A DNA stretch of 53,436 bases, taken from contig JASWJB010000310.1 in NCBI GenBank assembly GCA_032433595.1, positions 1 through 53,436 of the forward strand, read 5' to 3'. Shown here in pieces: positions 35,838-46,775 of this stretch (its first letter is position 1; each line of letters begins with the position of its first letter). The notes below the pieces were generated by a model, which had not been told where the DNA came from, did no database searches, and saw only the letters and a program-made list of their open reading frames with translations. The position numbers and the translations under genes are program-made. The stretch is from Conoideocrella luteorostrata (lineage: Eukaryota > Ascomycota > Sordariomycetes > Hypocreales > Clavicipitaceae).

Positions 35838-35917
35838 TACTCCGTACATAACCACACAATTATTAGCCACTAGTACGGAGTACTCCGTACAGAGTACCTG
35901 TACTCCGTACTCCGTAC
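35838..35917. repeat. Dense TACTCCGTA cluster
   Basis: At least five copies lie in 80 bp: one at 35838-35847, then a block at 35872-35917 of GTACGGAGTACTCCGTAC, AGAGTACCTG and TACTCCGTACTCCGTAC. Direct and inverted orientations are mixed. Confidence 0.85.
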
Positions 35918-36324
35918 AAGCACGCCAGCTGCCCCCTGTGCACTCGTTGGCTTGGACGCGTCTCGGGCCAATGCCAGCCCAGCAACCAGGCACTTTGAAT
36001 TGGAGACAGGAGCCTAAGTAAAGCGCTGTATGACTAGGGTCTTGCAGCGCTCAGTCATTAGCTGCATGACACTTATTAGTATGCGACGCGGAGCTACGCA
36101 AAGTCAGGGACTGCTGCTACCGTACAATAGTGCCTGACTGATCTTCTACATACACTCGATATCCAAGGCTTTTGTACTCCTTGCCGGAGCTCTTGTTCGT
36201 AGCCCCTTGGCCGCTTTTGATCAGCATATACGAACCTGCCACTGATTGCTTCGCGTCACCTGCCTCGACTTGTTCAAGCTCCCCTGACTAGTCTGTCCCG
36301 CCATGGGACAGTCGAGACAGCAAG

Positions 36325-38463
36325 ATGCAACAGCGCCGAGATGAAATACTTGCAAAGAAAGCAAAGCTCGCGGAGCTCAAGCGGCAGAGGGAGCTGCGAG
36401 CTACCCAAGCGAGCGCTGGTCGCCAAAGCCTAGGTGGTGGTGATGTAGGTCTGGCCCGTCTTAACCTGGGGAGCCGTTACTGACGATATTTCCCCTTTTA
36501 GCTAATATCTCCAACTCCCGGCCGAGGTGACAATCGCCGTGAAATTGAATCTCTCATCAATAGCCTCGTTGGTGAGAGCCGTCCCGGTTCGACAACAACA
36601 GGTGGCGCCGCATCGCCCGGCCCTCGCGGCAGTAGCAGGCCCAATAGCGTCCTGAGTGCTGGAGAGCTGAGTAATGAGACGTCCGAATACGCAGGTGCTT
36701 CAATTGCGCAGTCTGCCGTCCCTCCGCCACAGCTCAGTACAGCGGCTCTGACAACGGTGTACGAGTGCCCGCCATCACCAGTCAAGGAAGTCTTTTCATA
36801 TAGCAAAGGTGTCCAAACCGCCGACGACTGGGCATCACCGACAAGAACTAGAGCGCAATCAACAATATCGGATGCGGGTGACTTGACCGAAACTACCAAC
36901 TCCCCAAACAAAAGACAGAGCAGGAGGGAAAGAGACCGAGAAGAGGAATTGCGCCAAAAGATTCGGGAGGAGGTCGAGGAAGAACTACGAGCTACAAAAG
37001 ACTTCCTTGCGGATGGCAACGGGGCGACGCAACCGCTGTCATCGGCAAATTACCCCTCAAGAGAGCTGAACGTAGAAGAGCTGGAAGCTGTTACTCGCTC
37101 TGAGGAGTTTGTCGATTTTCTCGATCAGTCTACTAAAGTGATCGAACGAGCAATCGACCAGGAAACCTATGATATTCTGACCGACTACGCATTGCGAGGC
37201 AAAGATGAGGACAAAGAGGACGAGGAAAGCGGCAACACCGGAGGGCGAGGGTCACATAGGATAAAGGAAGTTGCACAGTTCTTTGACGATCGATGGTCCA
37301 AGAAACGAATGATTAGCGGCATTGACTTCTCCCCTAAATTTAGTGAGCTGCTACTCGCATCCTATACGAAGAATCCTACTGCGCCTCATGAACCTGACGG
37401 TCTTGTTCAGGTGTGGAACACACACATGCATGACCGACCTGAATATGTCTTTACCGCTCAATCTGACATCCTCACGGCGAAATTCTCTCCATATCATCCC
37501 AATTTAATTATTGGCGGCTCTTACAGCGGTCAGGTACTTCTCTGGGACACTCGAGCAAAGGCGGCCCCAGTGCAAAAGACTCCTCTTACCGGCTATGGTC
37601 ACGCACACCCTATCTACTCGGTCGACATTGTCGGAACCCAAAATGCAAACAACATCATCTCTTGTTCAACAGACGGCGTTGTTTGTGGATGGAGTATGGA
37701 CGTATTTGCACAGCCACAAGAACTTCTTGAGCTCAAGAATCCAAGTCAGGCCAAGGTGGCGGTTGAGGATGTAAGCCCTACCTGTGTTTCATTTCCCCAA
37801 ACAGATCCCACGTTCTTCCTAGTGGGAAGCGAAGAGGGTACGATATTTCCTTGCCATAGATACGACCGTGCCGGTGCGAAGGCTGGTGTGGATAAAAAGA
37901 TTAGCTACAACGGTCACACGGCTCCTGTCATGTCTGTTGATTTCCATCCATCACGTGGCCCGATTGATTTGGGAGACCTAGTTATCTCATCATCTCTCGA
38001 CTGGAGTGTCAAGCTTTGGAAAGTTCGTGCGCCGGCAGCCACGTCAACTATTGGTGCTGGTGATGGTAGCGTTACACCATTGATCGATTTTGTACGAGAA
38101 GACGTTGTCTACGATGCCAAATGGTCCCCCGTCAAGCCGAGTGTTTTTGCTCTAGTGGACGGCGCTGGGTGGCTAGAACTTTGGGATATCACGGTGGAGA
38201 CGGAAGAGCCAATTTCCCGTATTTCGCCCAGTCAACGCCAGGACGGCAGAACGATGCTTTCGAAGAGCTTGAATAAGTTGGCTTGGGAGCCCAATGACGG
38301 CAAGCGCCTGGCAACCGGCGGGATAGATGGATCATTGACGGTATTTGACGTGGGAAGTGGCTTGGGTGGTAAGGAGGGCTTGAAGAATGAGGAATGGACG
38401 AATGTTAAGAAGCTTGTTAATCGGGTCGAAGCAGTTGGCCTGAACGGTGCCATGATGGTATAA
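36325..38463 (+). CDS. Cytoplasmic dynein intermediate chain
   Basis: Two exons (36325-36444, 36502-38463) give 693 residues, with a phase-0 intron GTAGGT...TTTTAG. The N-terminus MQQRRDEILAKKAKLAELKR is the coiled coil that binds dynactin p150 and NudE. A Ser-rich segment follows, then SKGVQTADDW (about 141-150), resembling the light-chain binding segment. A charged helix (SRRERDREEELRQKIREEVEEEL) precedes a C-terminal beta-propeller of WD40 repeats from about residue 295 (GLVQVWNTHM, GQVLLWDTRA, DWSVKLWKV, GSLTVFDVGS). It scaffolds the cytoplasmic dynein complex for minus-end transport and nuclear migration in hyphae. An ATG at 36303 opens a frame that stops after 13 codons and may act as a short upstream ORF. 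Confidence 0.93.
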
Positions 38464-39086
38464 GACAGTTATGCAATGTTGTAGACTGGCAGAGTTTTGT
38501 TCTATCCAATGGTTGGCAAGAATTGCCTCATTCTGTATACCCCAATAGCATGAAAAACATAATGAAATAAATCTAAGATCATAAGAACCTGCGGTTATCA
38601 GGGGTACCACCAGAATCGCAACTTTGTGAGTGTTCGCTGATAAGGTCACGTGCTGACGCAGGTTGGAAGATATTTCGGCAGCTCCACCAGCCGAGCGAGC
38701 TTGTTCCTTTCATTGTTTTCACCCAAGGTTTTTTATGTTGGAGTGATATATATGCATTCCATCCTCTTGTACTCCGTAGTGGGATAAAAATCGAGCGGGA
38801 GGGAAAGGGGCAAACTCTTCCTGCTCCTTTATCTTCAGCTACTTCATAATATGATCGTGCTTTGTCTGGTAAGTCTTACCGTCGTCACTCCTCTGTTGCT
38901 ATTTATGATGCCATTCAATTTTATTGAATTCTGCAATTCTGAGGTCCATTTATGGCCCGTATGTGGACAGTTACTTCCTGATTTTCGCCTAGTGCTTTAC
39001 ATCTATGTATTGCTTGCCATTACAAGAAATTAAATCATCTTCTAACCCTGCCTGTACTAGTCAAATCCTTCCACCGCAGCACCGAT
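38464..39086. other. Convergent intergenic region
   Basis: The 3' flanks of the dynein gene and the aldo-keto reductase gene lie here. One TACTCCGTA copy (38770-38778) and a GTCACGTG E-box (38645-38652) are present. No gene is supported. Confidence 0.6.
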
Positions 39087-40189
39087 TTAGGTATTCATAG
39101 GAACCTGATCAGGATATCTATTCCCTACAGCTTCAAAGTTTTTGACTATGAGGTTAATCTCCGAGAACTCTTCTTCGGTTATATCGACCAGTTTGGCATT
39201 CTCCCTGACTCTCGCTGCAGCTGTGGCTCCAGGAAGGGGAATAATAGTAGGTAAACCAGGTCGATTGCTATGCTTGCGGACCCAGGCAATGGCGAGCTGG
39301 CCGGAAGTGCAACCCTTCTTCTTTGCAATTGTGTCGACTTGATCCACGAGCTGAAGATTGTGCTCGAATGCGCCTGGCTGGAAACGGGGCAGAACTGTCA
39401 TGATGCCACGGTCTTTGATGTCAGATACTTGCTTAAATCTCCCGGTAAGGATCTATGAGGTGAGTTAGCTGTTAATGTTTGTAAGCAACCTTGTAAACGA
39501 GAGCAAACTCACTCCTCTTCCCATGGGTGAATAAGCCATAATGGGGATGTTCAACTCAGCACAAGCCTCGGCAATACCGTTGGCTAGAATATCAGGCGTG
39601 AACATGCTCATCTCGACCTCAACAGCACCGATCTGGGCGTGCTTCGCGGCTTCTCGAATAGTGTTTGCATTGCACTCGGACAAGTAAACGGCACCCAGTT
39701 TGCCAGTATCGATATATTCTCTTTGTATCACGCCGTACGTTGTTTCAAGGGGCGTGTTGGGATCTCGTCGTGACGGAGCAAATCCATCAAGCTTCTTAAG
39801 ACCACCCAACCCATTAATAATATTGTCTAGACTCCGGCGAGTACCTTGAGGACTACCGTCTGGTGCATGAGTTTCGGGGTCCATGCCACCTTTCATTGCA
39901 AGAGTGACCTTGTCGGCGTCTTCTGGATACTTGGAGAAATAGGCTTTTAGTAACGTCATGGAATTGCATTCCGCGGTACCGTAGAATTCAGCTCCATTCC
40001 ACAGTGTGAGGCCGCTCTCAAGCGCTGCTTTCATGGCTTCAATGGCCTGACCAGTAGGTGTTGGTTCAGGGCGCCAGGTGAAGCCTGCGTAAGTTAGTTA
40101 AACAGTCATCTACTTGTCTTGAGATGCCAGGACATACCCATGAGGCCGTAGCCAATCGAACCAACTTCGTTACCAAGGACTTGGGGCAT
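39087..40189 (-). CDS. Aldo-keto reductase, pyridoxal-reductase-like
   Basis: Three exons (40189-40138, 40084-39513, 39452-39087) give 329 residues. The introns are GTATGT...ACGCAG and GTGAGT...CATAG. The protein begins MPQVLGNEVGSIGYGLMGFTW and follows the AKR barrel: WNGAEFYG with catalytic Tyr52, Lys82 in AMKGG, SECNANTIREA, YSPMGRG and PLPGATAAARVRENA. Length and motifs resemble S. pombe Plr1 (NADPH-dependent pyridoxal reductase, vitamin B6 salvage). The usual active-site Asp is Asn47, and the strand where His normally sits reads APSRRDP, as in divergent members, so the substrate could differ. The region upstream of the start holds a TACTCCGTAC pair at 40590-40617. Confidence 0.85.
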
Positions 40190-41084
40190 GCTGGGAAATG
40201 TTTGTAGTGTTCTGCCGTGGTGTGGTTTCGTTTGAAGATGTATATTGAGGGTATTGATATTGAGTTGTTTTCAAGATTGAGATGAGAGACAATTTTCAAT
40301 CCGAGTTCATCGAAGATGCCAAGCCTACTTATACGTTTTTATCCAATCCTCTATTTCTTTTTTTTTTTTTTTTTTGGGTGAGCCAACGTTGATCTTCTGC
40401 GGCTGGTGCCGTTAGTGCCGGATCTACAGAAACTTGCATCTGTCTCTGTTGTACTCCACCTGCGCCGCACTTTTGGTGTGTCGGCTTGCACTCTTGCTTG
40501 TCGGATTTAGAGCAAAAACCAAGACTCTTATTCCGATGGTGACTTCACGCAAGCCCGCCACCCAACCGCCGCAATTGACATTCTATAGCTACTCCGTACG
40601 TGCATAGTACGGAGTATTCCCTCCAGACGGGCGACAGGCGACAGAAGCAGATGGAGATTAGCGATTAAGCCCCGCAGCCGCGGATATATATCGACGCTGG
40701 TCTTCTTGGAAATCCGCCGCCGCCGCCGATCACCAAACGGACATAATGATCAATTAGCGAACGCGACGCTCTTCCTGATGTATGTATGACGCGACTGTAT
40801 GGGTTGATGTGGCGTTCTTAAGATGACCGGACGCGTTCTGAGGTCATCCTGAATTGTTTGCTAAAATTCCGCATGGCTTAGGTGGTAGAATCTGGCTGCG
40901 GAAGAATTAATGTCTCGTCTTTCGTGGCCGACCTTTGCGACTTGCACTGACATATCCGGGCATCTAATAAGCATTACGTACACGGTACATAATTTACGCC
41001 ACTCACTTTTCGAATCTTGAAATGACACAGAACCAAAATTGTGACGGTTGGGCTATCCCGAGCTTAATGGTGTTTCTCTTTTGC
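40190..41084. other. Intergenic region between the aldo-keto reductase gene and TBCE
   Basis: It contains a run of 18 T (40358-40375) and a TACTCCGTAC pair in opposite orientation (40590-40599 and 40607-40617, separated by GTGCAT-type spacer). No gene is seen. Confidence 0.6.
40590..40617. repeat. Spaced inverted pair of TACTCCGTA
   Basis: TACTCCGTAC and GTACGGAGTA-type arms are separated by about 7 nt, giving an interrupted palindrome about 400 bp upstream of the aldo-keto reductase. Confidence 0.8.
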
Positions 41085-42976
41085 CTATTGTGGTATCTCT
41101 ACCCGTATAGATACGTCCAAACCGTCTACACAATACCCCAGCTGCTTAGGACCATCCTTTAGCTCAACCTCCCTCTTGATCCAACGTCCCGATTTTCCAT
41201 TTGGCTCATCTGATTCTCCATGACTCTCTTTCACGGCATCTTCACCCTCAATTATTTGTTCGTCGTCATCACTATACTCTCCATCCCGATCGTCATATCC
41301 AGCCACAGGGTCCCATTCGCCAGTTTCCCAGACCAATCGCACCTTCAACGGCGGCAGGTCAAACAGCTTGCCCGCAACTCCCTTGACTGCATAAATGTTG
41401 AACGACTTGGGTATCCTCACCGGTTTCTTCTCGGCACCCTCCCCGTGGAATGTCACCGTGATGAGACGTGCCTCTAGGAAGGAAGGATTGATTTCGTTTC
41501 GACGGATAATGTCTGGCTCGCCGTAAGCGTTGCATAGATCTCTGTACCGTGGATGCTGAGCTATAACGGTGTTTTCTGCGGATTCAGGCACAGTAGCAAG
41601 GTGTTTTGCTATGCGTGACAGGTAAAACATCTCTGCGTTGTTTCGGTCCGCTGGCTTGACCGCCGCAAAGTTGAGGCTCTTCAAGTTAGCAAGACGGCCG
41701 ATGGTAAACATGTGTGATTCTTCCGAGGACGAAGCTTTCTTGTCGTCATCTTTGGCGTCGTAGACTGGATTATGAGAGAGGCGGAGGGCGCTTAGGCCTG
41801 GGAAATGAGTTGGGAGGGCGTCGACAAAGCTCCAGTCTGAAATGCTGTTATATGAGACGTCTAGATATTGAAGAGATGAAGTGAATATGGGTCCCGAGAT
41901 GTTGGGTTGCGTGATTGCCGCTATGTTGTTGCCTTTGAGGTGGAGGTTCCGTAGATTGGCCAACGACGTGAGGCTTGCTAGGTCCGAGAGGGTTGTAAAG
42001 TCGTTGAACTCGAGATTGATAGATGTCAGAGTTGATGACATATTGAGGTAGTTCATCTTTGGAAGGGAGGTAAGCTGGTTCGACCCAGCGTTGAAGGTCG
42101 CGAGGCTGGGGCAACGCACCGCGACGGCACACAACTCTTCCCAGCTAAGGAGGGTTTCTTCCAGCGACAATTCAGCCACGAAGGGTAATGCACCGCCAAT
42201 CTTGCCCAAGGACTTATCCCCCAAAAGATTTAGAAACCGATTCCCACTTCAGACACTTATTAGCACCTCCATGACCTCCAAAACAACGTAAAAAAAAACT
42301 ATATCGTTCAAGGCGGACATGAGACTCACTTAATGCTCAACTTCCGAAGACCCTTCAGCTCCGCGCAAACATCCACAACCGGCCCAATAGTCTCAAACAA
42401 ATTCCTGCTCAGATCAACATGGACAATGCTCGGACACGACTCTGCGATAGATTCGTCTCCATCCTGTCTCGCAACAGCCACGCGCATACCATCCAGAATC
42501 ACAATCTTCAGATCTTTTACCTGCGCCAGTTTCTTCCAAATCTTGTCGAAACCGACTTCCTCCGCGACTTTACTGCCGGAAATTCTGATCTGGGAGCTCA
42601 CTGATCCATTTTTGTCCTGAGACGGGTCCGAAAGATACTTCTCCTTGAGGGCGGACAGGAAGCCCTGGCTGTCATCTTTGGGGCGGGAGGGGCGCACAAA
42701 GGAAGCAGCGGTGGAGGATTTGGAAAGGCCTGGCACGTAGACATGAGCAAATAGGCATTGGGGATAGATTCTCTCTTCCTAGGAGGCCCTTTCGGTAGTC
42801 TCACATGTGAAGTATCGTACGCCTTTGTGCGAGCCGTCGTGTTTGCCGCGCGTGGAGTCGTCCCATTCGACGCCGAGCCAGGAGCCGGCAGTGCCCGCCA
42901 CCTCCCCGACGTAGCGGACTGTACAAAGTGCGCCGCCATATGAGACCCGTTGGCCTACGTACGGTGCTTCACCCAT
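41085..42976 (-). CDS. Tubulin-folding cofactor E (TBCE/Pac2)
   Basis: Three exons (42976-42805, 42729-42330, 42246-41085) give 577 residues, with introns GTGAGA...TGCCAG and GTGAGT...CTGAAG. The N-terminal CAP-Gly domain holds GSWLGVEWDD and the GKHDG signature (44-48), which binds the alpha-tubulin C-terminal tail. After the CLSKSSTAASFVRPSRP linker come leucine-rich repeats (VHVDLSRNLFETIG, LTSINLEFNDFTTL, LQYLDVSYNSISDW). A C-terminal ubiquitin-like domain (KLFDLPPLKVRLVWETGEW) is followed by an acidic insert and the basic GRWIKREVELKDGPK. The protein folds alpha-tubulin with cofactors B, C and D, and yeast Pac2 is the homologue. All three expected domains are present. Confidence 0.94.
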
Positions 42977-43425
42977 GATTTGCTTGCCTTTAACAAGCTG
43001 TTGGTTTTGATTTGGTACGGTGGAGTGCCTCCGACTTTCATTTTATAGGCATGGTGATGGGAGGAGCCTGGCCTGGCCAAGGCAGCAGAATTTCCGGGAG
43101 GTCTCCATATTCAATCAACTTGCTATGGCTGTCGTACTCACAATGCCGCAACGAATATTTTTGATGAAATACGGGAGATGCAGCGCTCAAGGCAATAGGG
43201 ATAGACTTTCCCCTCTGATTCTGCTTTCTTTTCTTTTTCTTTCTTTCTTTCTTTCTTTTTTACTTTTTCTTCTTTTTTGTTTTGCTTTACAGATTGTACA
43301 GATGCAGAATCAGACAAAAAGTAGGGCATGGGCTCTCGCGTTCAAGTTAGCTTACTCCGACCAAATTTGAACATTCAACTGATTTGCTACATTTTTTTCA
43401 AGATCTCTCTTCTTAATCGCGTATT
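42977..43425. other. Intergenic region with pyrimidine tract
   Basis: The promoter of the TBCE gene and 3' flank of the hydratase gene. A TTTC/TTTTC-rich tract covers about 43223-43280. Confidence 0.6.
43223..43280. repeat. (CTTT)n pyrimidine tract
   Basis: The tract is mainly CTTT units with poly-T interruptions. On the strand of TBCE it reads as a GAAA-rich tract about 250-300 bp upstream of the start codon. Confidence 0.8.
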
Positions 43426-44507
43426 TTACAACTTGCTTGAAGCTCCGCTCACAACCTTGACAAGAGCCCGGCCGTTGCTCAAGCAAACCTTGCCACCAGC
43501 GACCTCAGTAACAAATCTAATCTCCTCAAAGTCGCCCTGCTTCTCCCCAGTGCGCCAGACACGAGTGACCATTTTGTCACCAGGCTTGACGGGGCTGGCA
43601 AAACGAGCCTGATACTCCTTGATGTTGGCGGGATCACTGCCACCAAACTCCTTCAGAATAAGATGGCAGGTCGTGTTCCACGAGTACACGCCGTGGATGA
43701 TGGCACCGCCAAAGCCCATCTTCTGGCCGGGCTCGGGAGTGGCGTGGAGGGGGTTGTAGTCGCCATTCAGGCGATACAACAAGGCAGACTCACTAGTGGT
43801 CTGGTGCTCCAAAACGGCGTCGGGCTTCTTGTCCTTGGGAGGAGGGAAGTTCTTGGTCGCGGGGCCTTTGGGGCCGTGCCAGCCGCCCTGGCCGACGAAG
43901 AAGGAGCTGGAGGTGATGCGGGAATAGACGTCGCCGTTGGCAGTATCGACGAGGTCAGTTTGGACATCGAGAACAGTGCCGGGCCGGCCTTTGTCGTAGA
44001 CGCCAAGGACCTTGGTTCGAGCCTCAAATTTTCTGCCCTCTGATGTGGTAGGGAGGGGCTTGAGAAACTCCATCTTGCGTTGGCCATCAACCACGCGGCG
44101 GTAGTCGAATTCGGGGACGCCGGGGATCTTGACGCCCTGGTTGGCGGCATAGAAATCAACTACCTCCGCAGAGGTGCCCTTGAAAGCTATCCACATGAGT
44201 CAAGTTAGCCATCCGTTGTCATCGTGAGCTGTGCAAGTATGCTTTGAGGGTGGCCTTTTCGTACTGAGAATAATGGGATAGGTGGGGAACACGGCAAACT
44301 TGGGGTGAAGTTCCTGTGACCCTAGTCAGTCGAAGCGATACAATTAAAACCCCCTTTTCTTTCCTGCTCATCTAGTTTTCGCCTTACAAAGAGAAAGTGT
44401 AGCTCATCAGCCGTGGCACCGATACTGTTTGCGAACAACAGAGCATCTCGCTGTAGCCATGACACCTGCTTAGCAGGGTACTCGAAGCCAACGCCGGGGC
44501 CGGACAT
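43426..44507 (-). CDS. Peroxisomal MaoC-like (R)-specific enoyl-CoA hydratase
   Basis: Three exons (44507-44388, 44313-44265, 44186-43426) give 309 residues. The introns are GTAAGG...TCACAG and GTACGA...GGATAG; the second exon is 49 nt. The double hot-dog fold of hydratase-2 enzymes is indicated by YRLNGDYNPLHATPEPG with catalytic Asp199 and His204, followed by GFGGAIIHGVYSW. The protein ends in SKL, a canonical PTS1 peroxisomal targeting signal. It probably hydrates trans-2-enoyl-CoA to (R)-3-hydroxyacyl-CoA in peroxisomal beta-oxidation, as a stand-alone version of the hydratase domain found in fungal multifunctional enzymes. The exact substrate is unknown. An upstream in-frame extension has no ATG, so the start at 44507 (MSGPGVGFEYPAK) is preferred. 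Confidence 0.9.
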
Positions 44508-45452
44508 GATGCTAATTTTGGGCAATGGGTATTATTTTGACCGGATAATGATTGTTGACGATGAGTCCCGCCAGACGTCTTGTATCAGTTACTGTCCCAG
44601 AAAGCGGGTGGGAGATAAAAGCTATATGCTAAATAGCCCCGGCATTGCCATCGGGGTAGCTTTGGCCTTCAGCCGAGGCATCTGTCCTGTGGCGGATCAC
44701 TCTAACTGGCTCGCTGACGGTGACTGTGACGCAGATGTGGCCTGGTGTGCGGGACAGCCAGCATTGAAATCCGGGTGGCGGCACTGGGCGGCTTCCCCAG
44801 TTTCGGAACCATTCTGGGGTTCAAGTTCGCAGTGGCGCCGGACGGTATAGTGCGGGTGCATATTACCAATTCTACAGAGCTGGTTCTGCAGCGCTGTACT
44901 GTAGCTTGTCCAGTGAACTTCCCCGGTGGATCCGCTGTCATCCGAGTGCGAGTGGTCAGGTCTGCGTACCTTCCACCGGAGTCTGGGGCTTCGTTCCGAC
45001 TTTGTCGTCGTTACGATGCAGTTTGATCATGCGTCCCTCAAAGCCGCCATTGCGATCCTCAATGTGCGCCGATTTGATCTCGTTAGGTATGCTTCTGCAA
45101 AACATTTCAAGCACGGCTACACTATTGGACACCAAGCTGGCTTCGAAGCCCGCTCCACAACGGCAACTGTACGAAGTTCCCCAACATCGGTCTGTAATGC
45201 CTCCACCACATTAGTAGGCTGTGCAAGTCCACTACGGGATCAGTTGGTTCAACTTATCGCTCACATTTAGATATGCAATCTTTAATTCAGTAAATACTCA
45301 ATAAGATACGTACAGTAAAGTGCCTGACGAGGCTAATGTGCGTAGTATCACGCGTATGAAATCAATCTTACGAAAGAGTGTAGATCCGTACCTAATAGCT
45401 TTCTCAAATTGTGTTCCTGTTCCCAATAAACACATAAAACCGAATTGCGAGA
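44508..45452. other. Intergenic region
   Basis: The promoter of the hydratase gene and 3' flank of the 440-residue protein gene. Several short open frames overlap on the plus strand (about 44413-45270), but none shows domains or clean splice structure. Confidence 0.5.
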
Positions 45453-46775
45453 CTATCCCAACCGTCCCTGGGCTTGATCACACTCTGCCAAAAATCTGTA
45501 TACTCCTTCGAGACCCTCGAAATCGTCTGAACGATGCCCTCCGGGGTTGTCAGGTGGCGACATGGTTCCGTAGCCTTCTGAATCCGTGAGCCAAGGGCTG
45601 TCATCAGCCACTTCGTAGACGAATGCATCCCTCACGAAGGAATCATCTTGAGAAGAGGAGTGCGCATCGTCAAACCTACTTCCTTCCAGAGATCTTGCAG
45701 ATCCGCCTGGTGAACTCACCGTTTCCTCGGATTCAGGCGCGAATGGAAACTTCAGCGCCATCGTGACACCCATGGTTGCATCAAAGTCCGGATCTTGGCC
45801 GATGATTCCGCGTTGAATACCTATATCGTCGCATAGCCGCTCAACAGTGAAGGCGTCTACACCGGGGAAGCGAACACGAATAGTATCACCCTTCTCCATG
45901 ACTGCAGGTAATGAACCGAGTGCAGAAAGTCGGCGTATGTCAGAGTAAACGATGGCTAAGTCTTGTAGCGCTCGACCAAAGTCCGCGGATAGAACATCCA
46001 GAAATCCTTCCGTATCGAGGCAGGTAAGGTGGGTGGCTGCTTCAGTGTGGAAGCCCGAGGGCTGTGGGGCGCATGCAATGGCGGCGGCAAGAGGACTCAT
46101 TGCGGTGACGGTCGGGCTGATCTGAAAGTCGATGAATGATCCAGGAGCCCAGCGAGGAATGGCCGATAACTTGGACATGGCATTATCTTCCAGGCCAGAT
46201 ACGGTGCGGTATTGACGCTCTCCGCGAGGGCCGGTCCCATCATATCGAATCTTCTGGCCAGAAAGGAAGAATGCCCTCATCGCCTGGGAGACATTCTGAA
46301 CCACCTGAGCCGGAGCCGCCGGTGTGTGGGAAAAGTATCTAGCCCCTCCGCCGAGACTGTATCCTCCAGCAGTTCGTGGCATAGCACCGCCGGTGAGATT
46401 CGGCCGAAGAGTGCTCGCAAAAGGAGCACGGCCAGAGAACTGGCCGACTCGTCGGGACGTGTTGGAGGAGGGTAGCTTAGATCGGTCGAAGCGGCCACTC
46501 GGCGAACGCCCCGAAGTAATGAATCTTCGAACGACATGGTTGATATCCTGAATTGCGGCACCAGAAAGCCACCGTGGGCCACGTTTCTGTTGTTTCAAAA
46601 GTGCGGCTGGATGAATAGGCTGGCGACCAGTATATCTGGGAATAGCTTGTAGCTCGTGTTGAAAGGGCTTCGCAACATCAGCAAGTTTATGGCGAACCGC
46701 TTTCGACGTTTTAGTCATAGCGACCCTGAGGAGGCGAAGGGCCGCTGGACCCCATATCACCCCGTGGGACGCCAT
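45453..46775 (-). CDS. Conserved-looking fungal protein, probably mitochondrial
   Basis: An intron-free frame of 440 residues starts at the ATG at 46775. The first 150 residues are rich in Arg, Lys, Ser and Ala with few acidic residues (WGPAALRLLRVAMTKTSKAVRHK), typical of a mitochondrial presequence. A folded part follows (KIRYDGTGPRGERQYRTVSG to about residue 340), including RWAPGSFIDFQIS, DVLSADFGRALQDLAIVYSDIRRLS and a segment KGDTIRVRFPGVDAFTVERLCDDIGIQRGII. The C-terminal 90 residues are acidic and Ser-rich, ending GVYRFLAECDQAQGRLG. I recall similar Pezizomycotina proteins of unknown function, some carrying a doubtful casein kinase II beta label. No kinase features are visible here. 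Coding status is well supported, function is not known. Confidence 0.75.
   Translation of the reverse strand: MASHGVIWGPAALRLLRVAMTKTSKAVRHKLADVAKPFQHELQAIPRYTGRQPIHPAALLKQQKRGPRWLSGAAIQDINHVVRRFITSGRSPSGRFDRSKLPSSNTSRRVGQFSGRAPFASTLRPNLTGGAMPRTAGGYSLGGGARYFSHTPAAPAQVVQNVSQAMRAFFLSGQKIRYDGTGPRGERQYRTVSGLEDNAMSKLSAIPRWAPGSFIDFQISPTVTAMSPLAAAIACAPQPSGFHTEAATHLTCLDTEGFLDVLSADFGRALQDLAIVYSDIRRLSALGSLPAVMEKGDTIRVRFPGVDAFTVERLCDDIGIQRGIIGQDPDFDATMGVTMALKFPFAPESEETVSSPGGSARSLEGSRFDDAHSSSQDDSFVRDAFVYEVADDSPWLTDSEGYGTMSPPDNPGGHRSDDFEGLEGVYRFLAECDQAQGRLG

Larger units (their letters stand above)
35510..36324. promoter_or_regulatory. Divergent promoter region of ATP21 and the dynein intermediate chain gene
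   Basis: The two genes are transcribed away from each other across 815 bp. The region contains a perfect E-box TCACGTGA (35790-35797) and the densest TACTCCGTA cluster of the window (35838-35917). Whether either controls both genes is inference. Confidence 0.5.

Noticed and set aside
42070..42090. B-box-like GGTTCGACC
   Set aside because: It is part of the TBCE coding exon and cannot fold into a cloverleaf with its flanks.
44745..45026. Plus-strand frame of 93 codons between the hydratase and the 440-residue gene
   Set aside because: It begins at GTG, overlaps several alternative frames and has no recognisable features.
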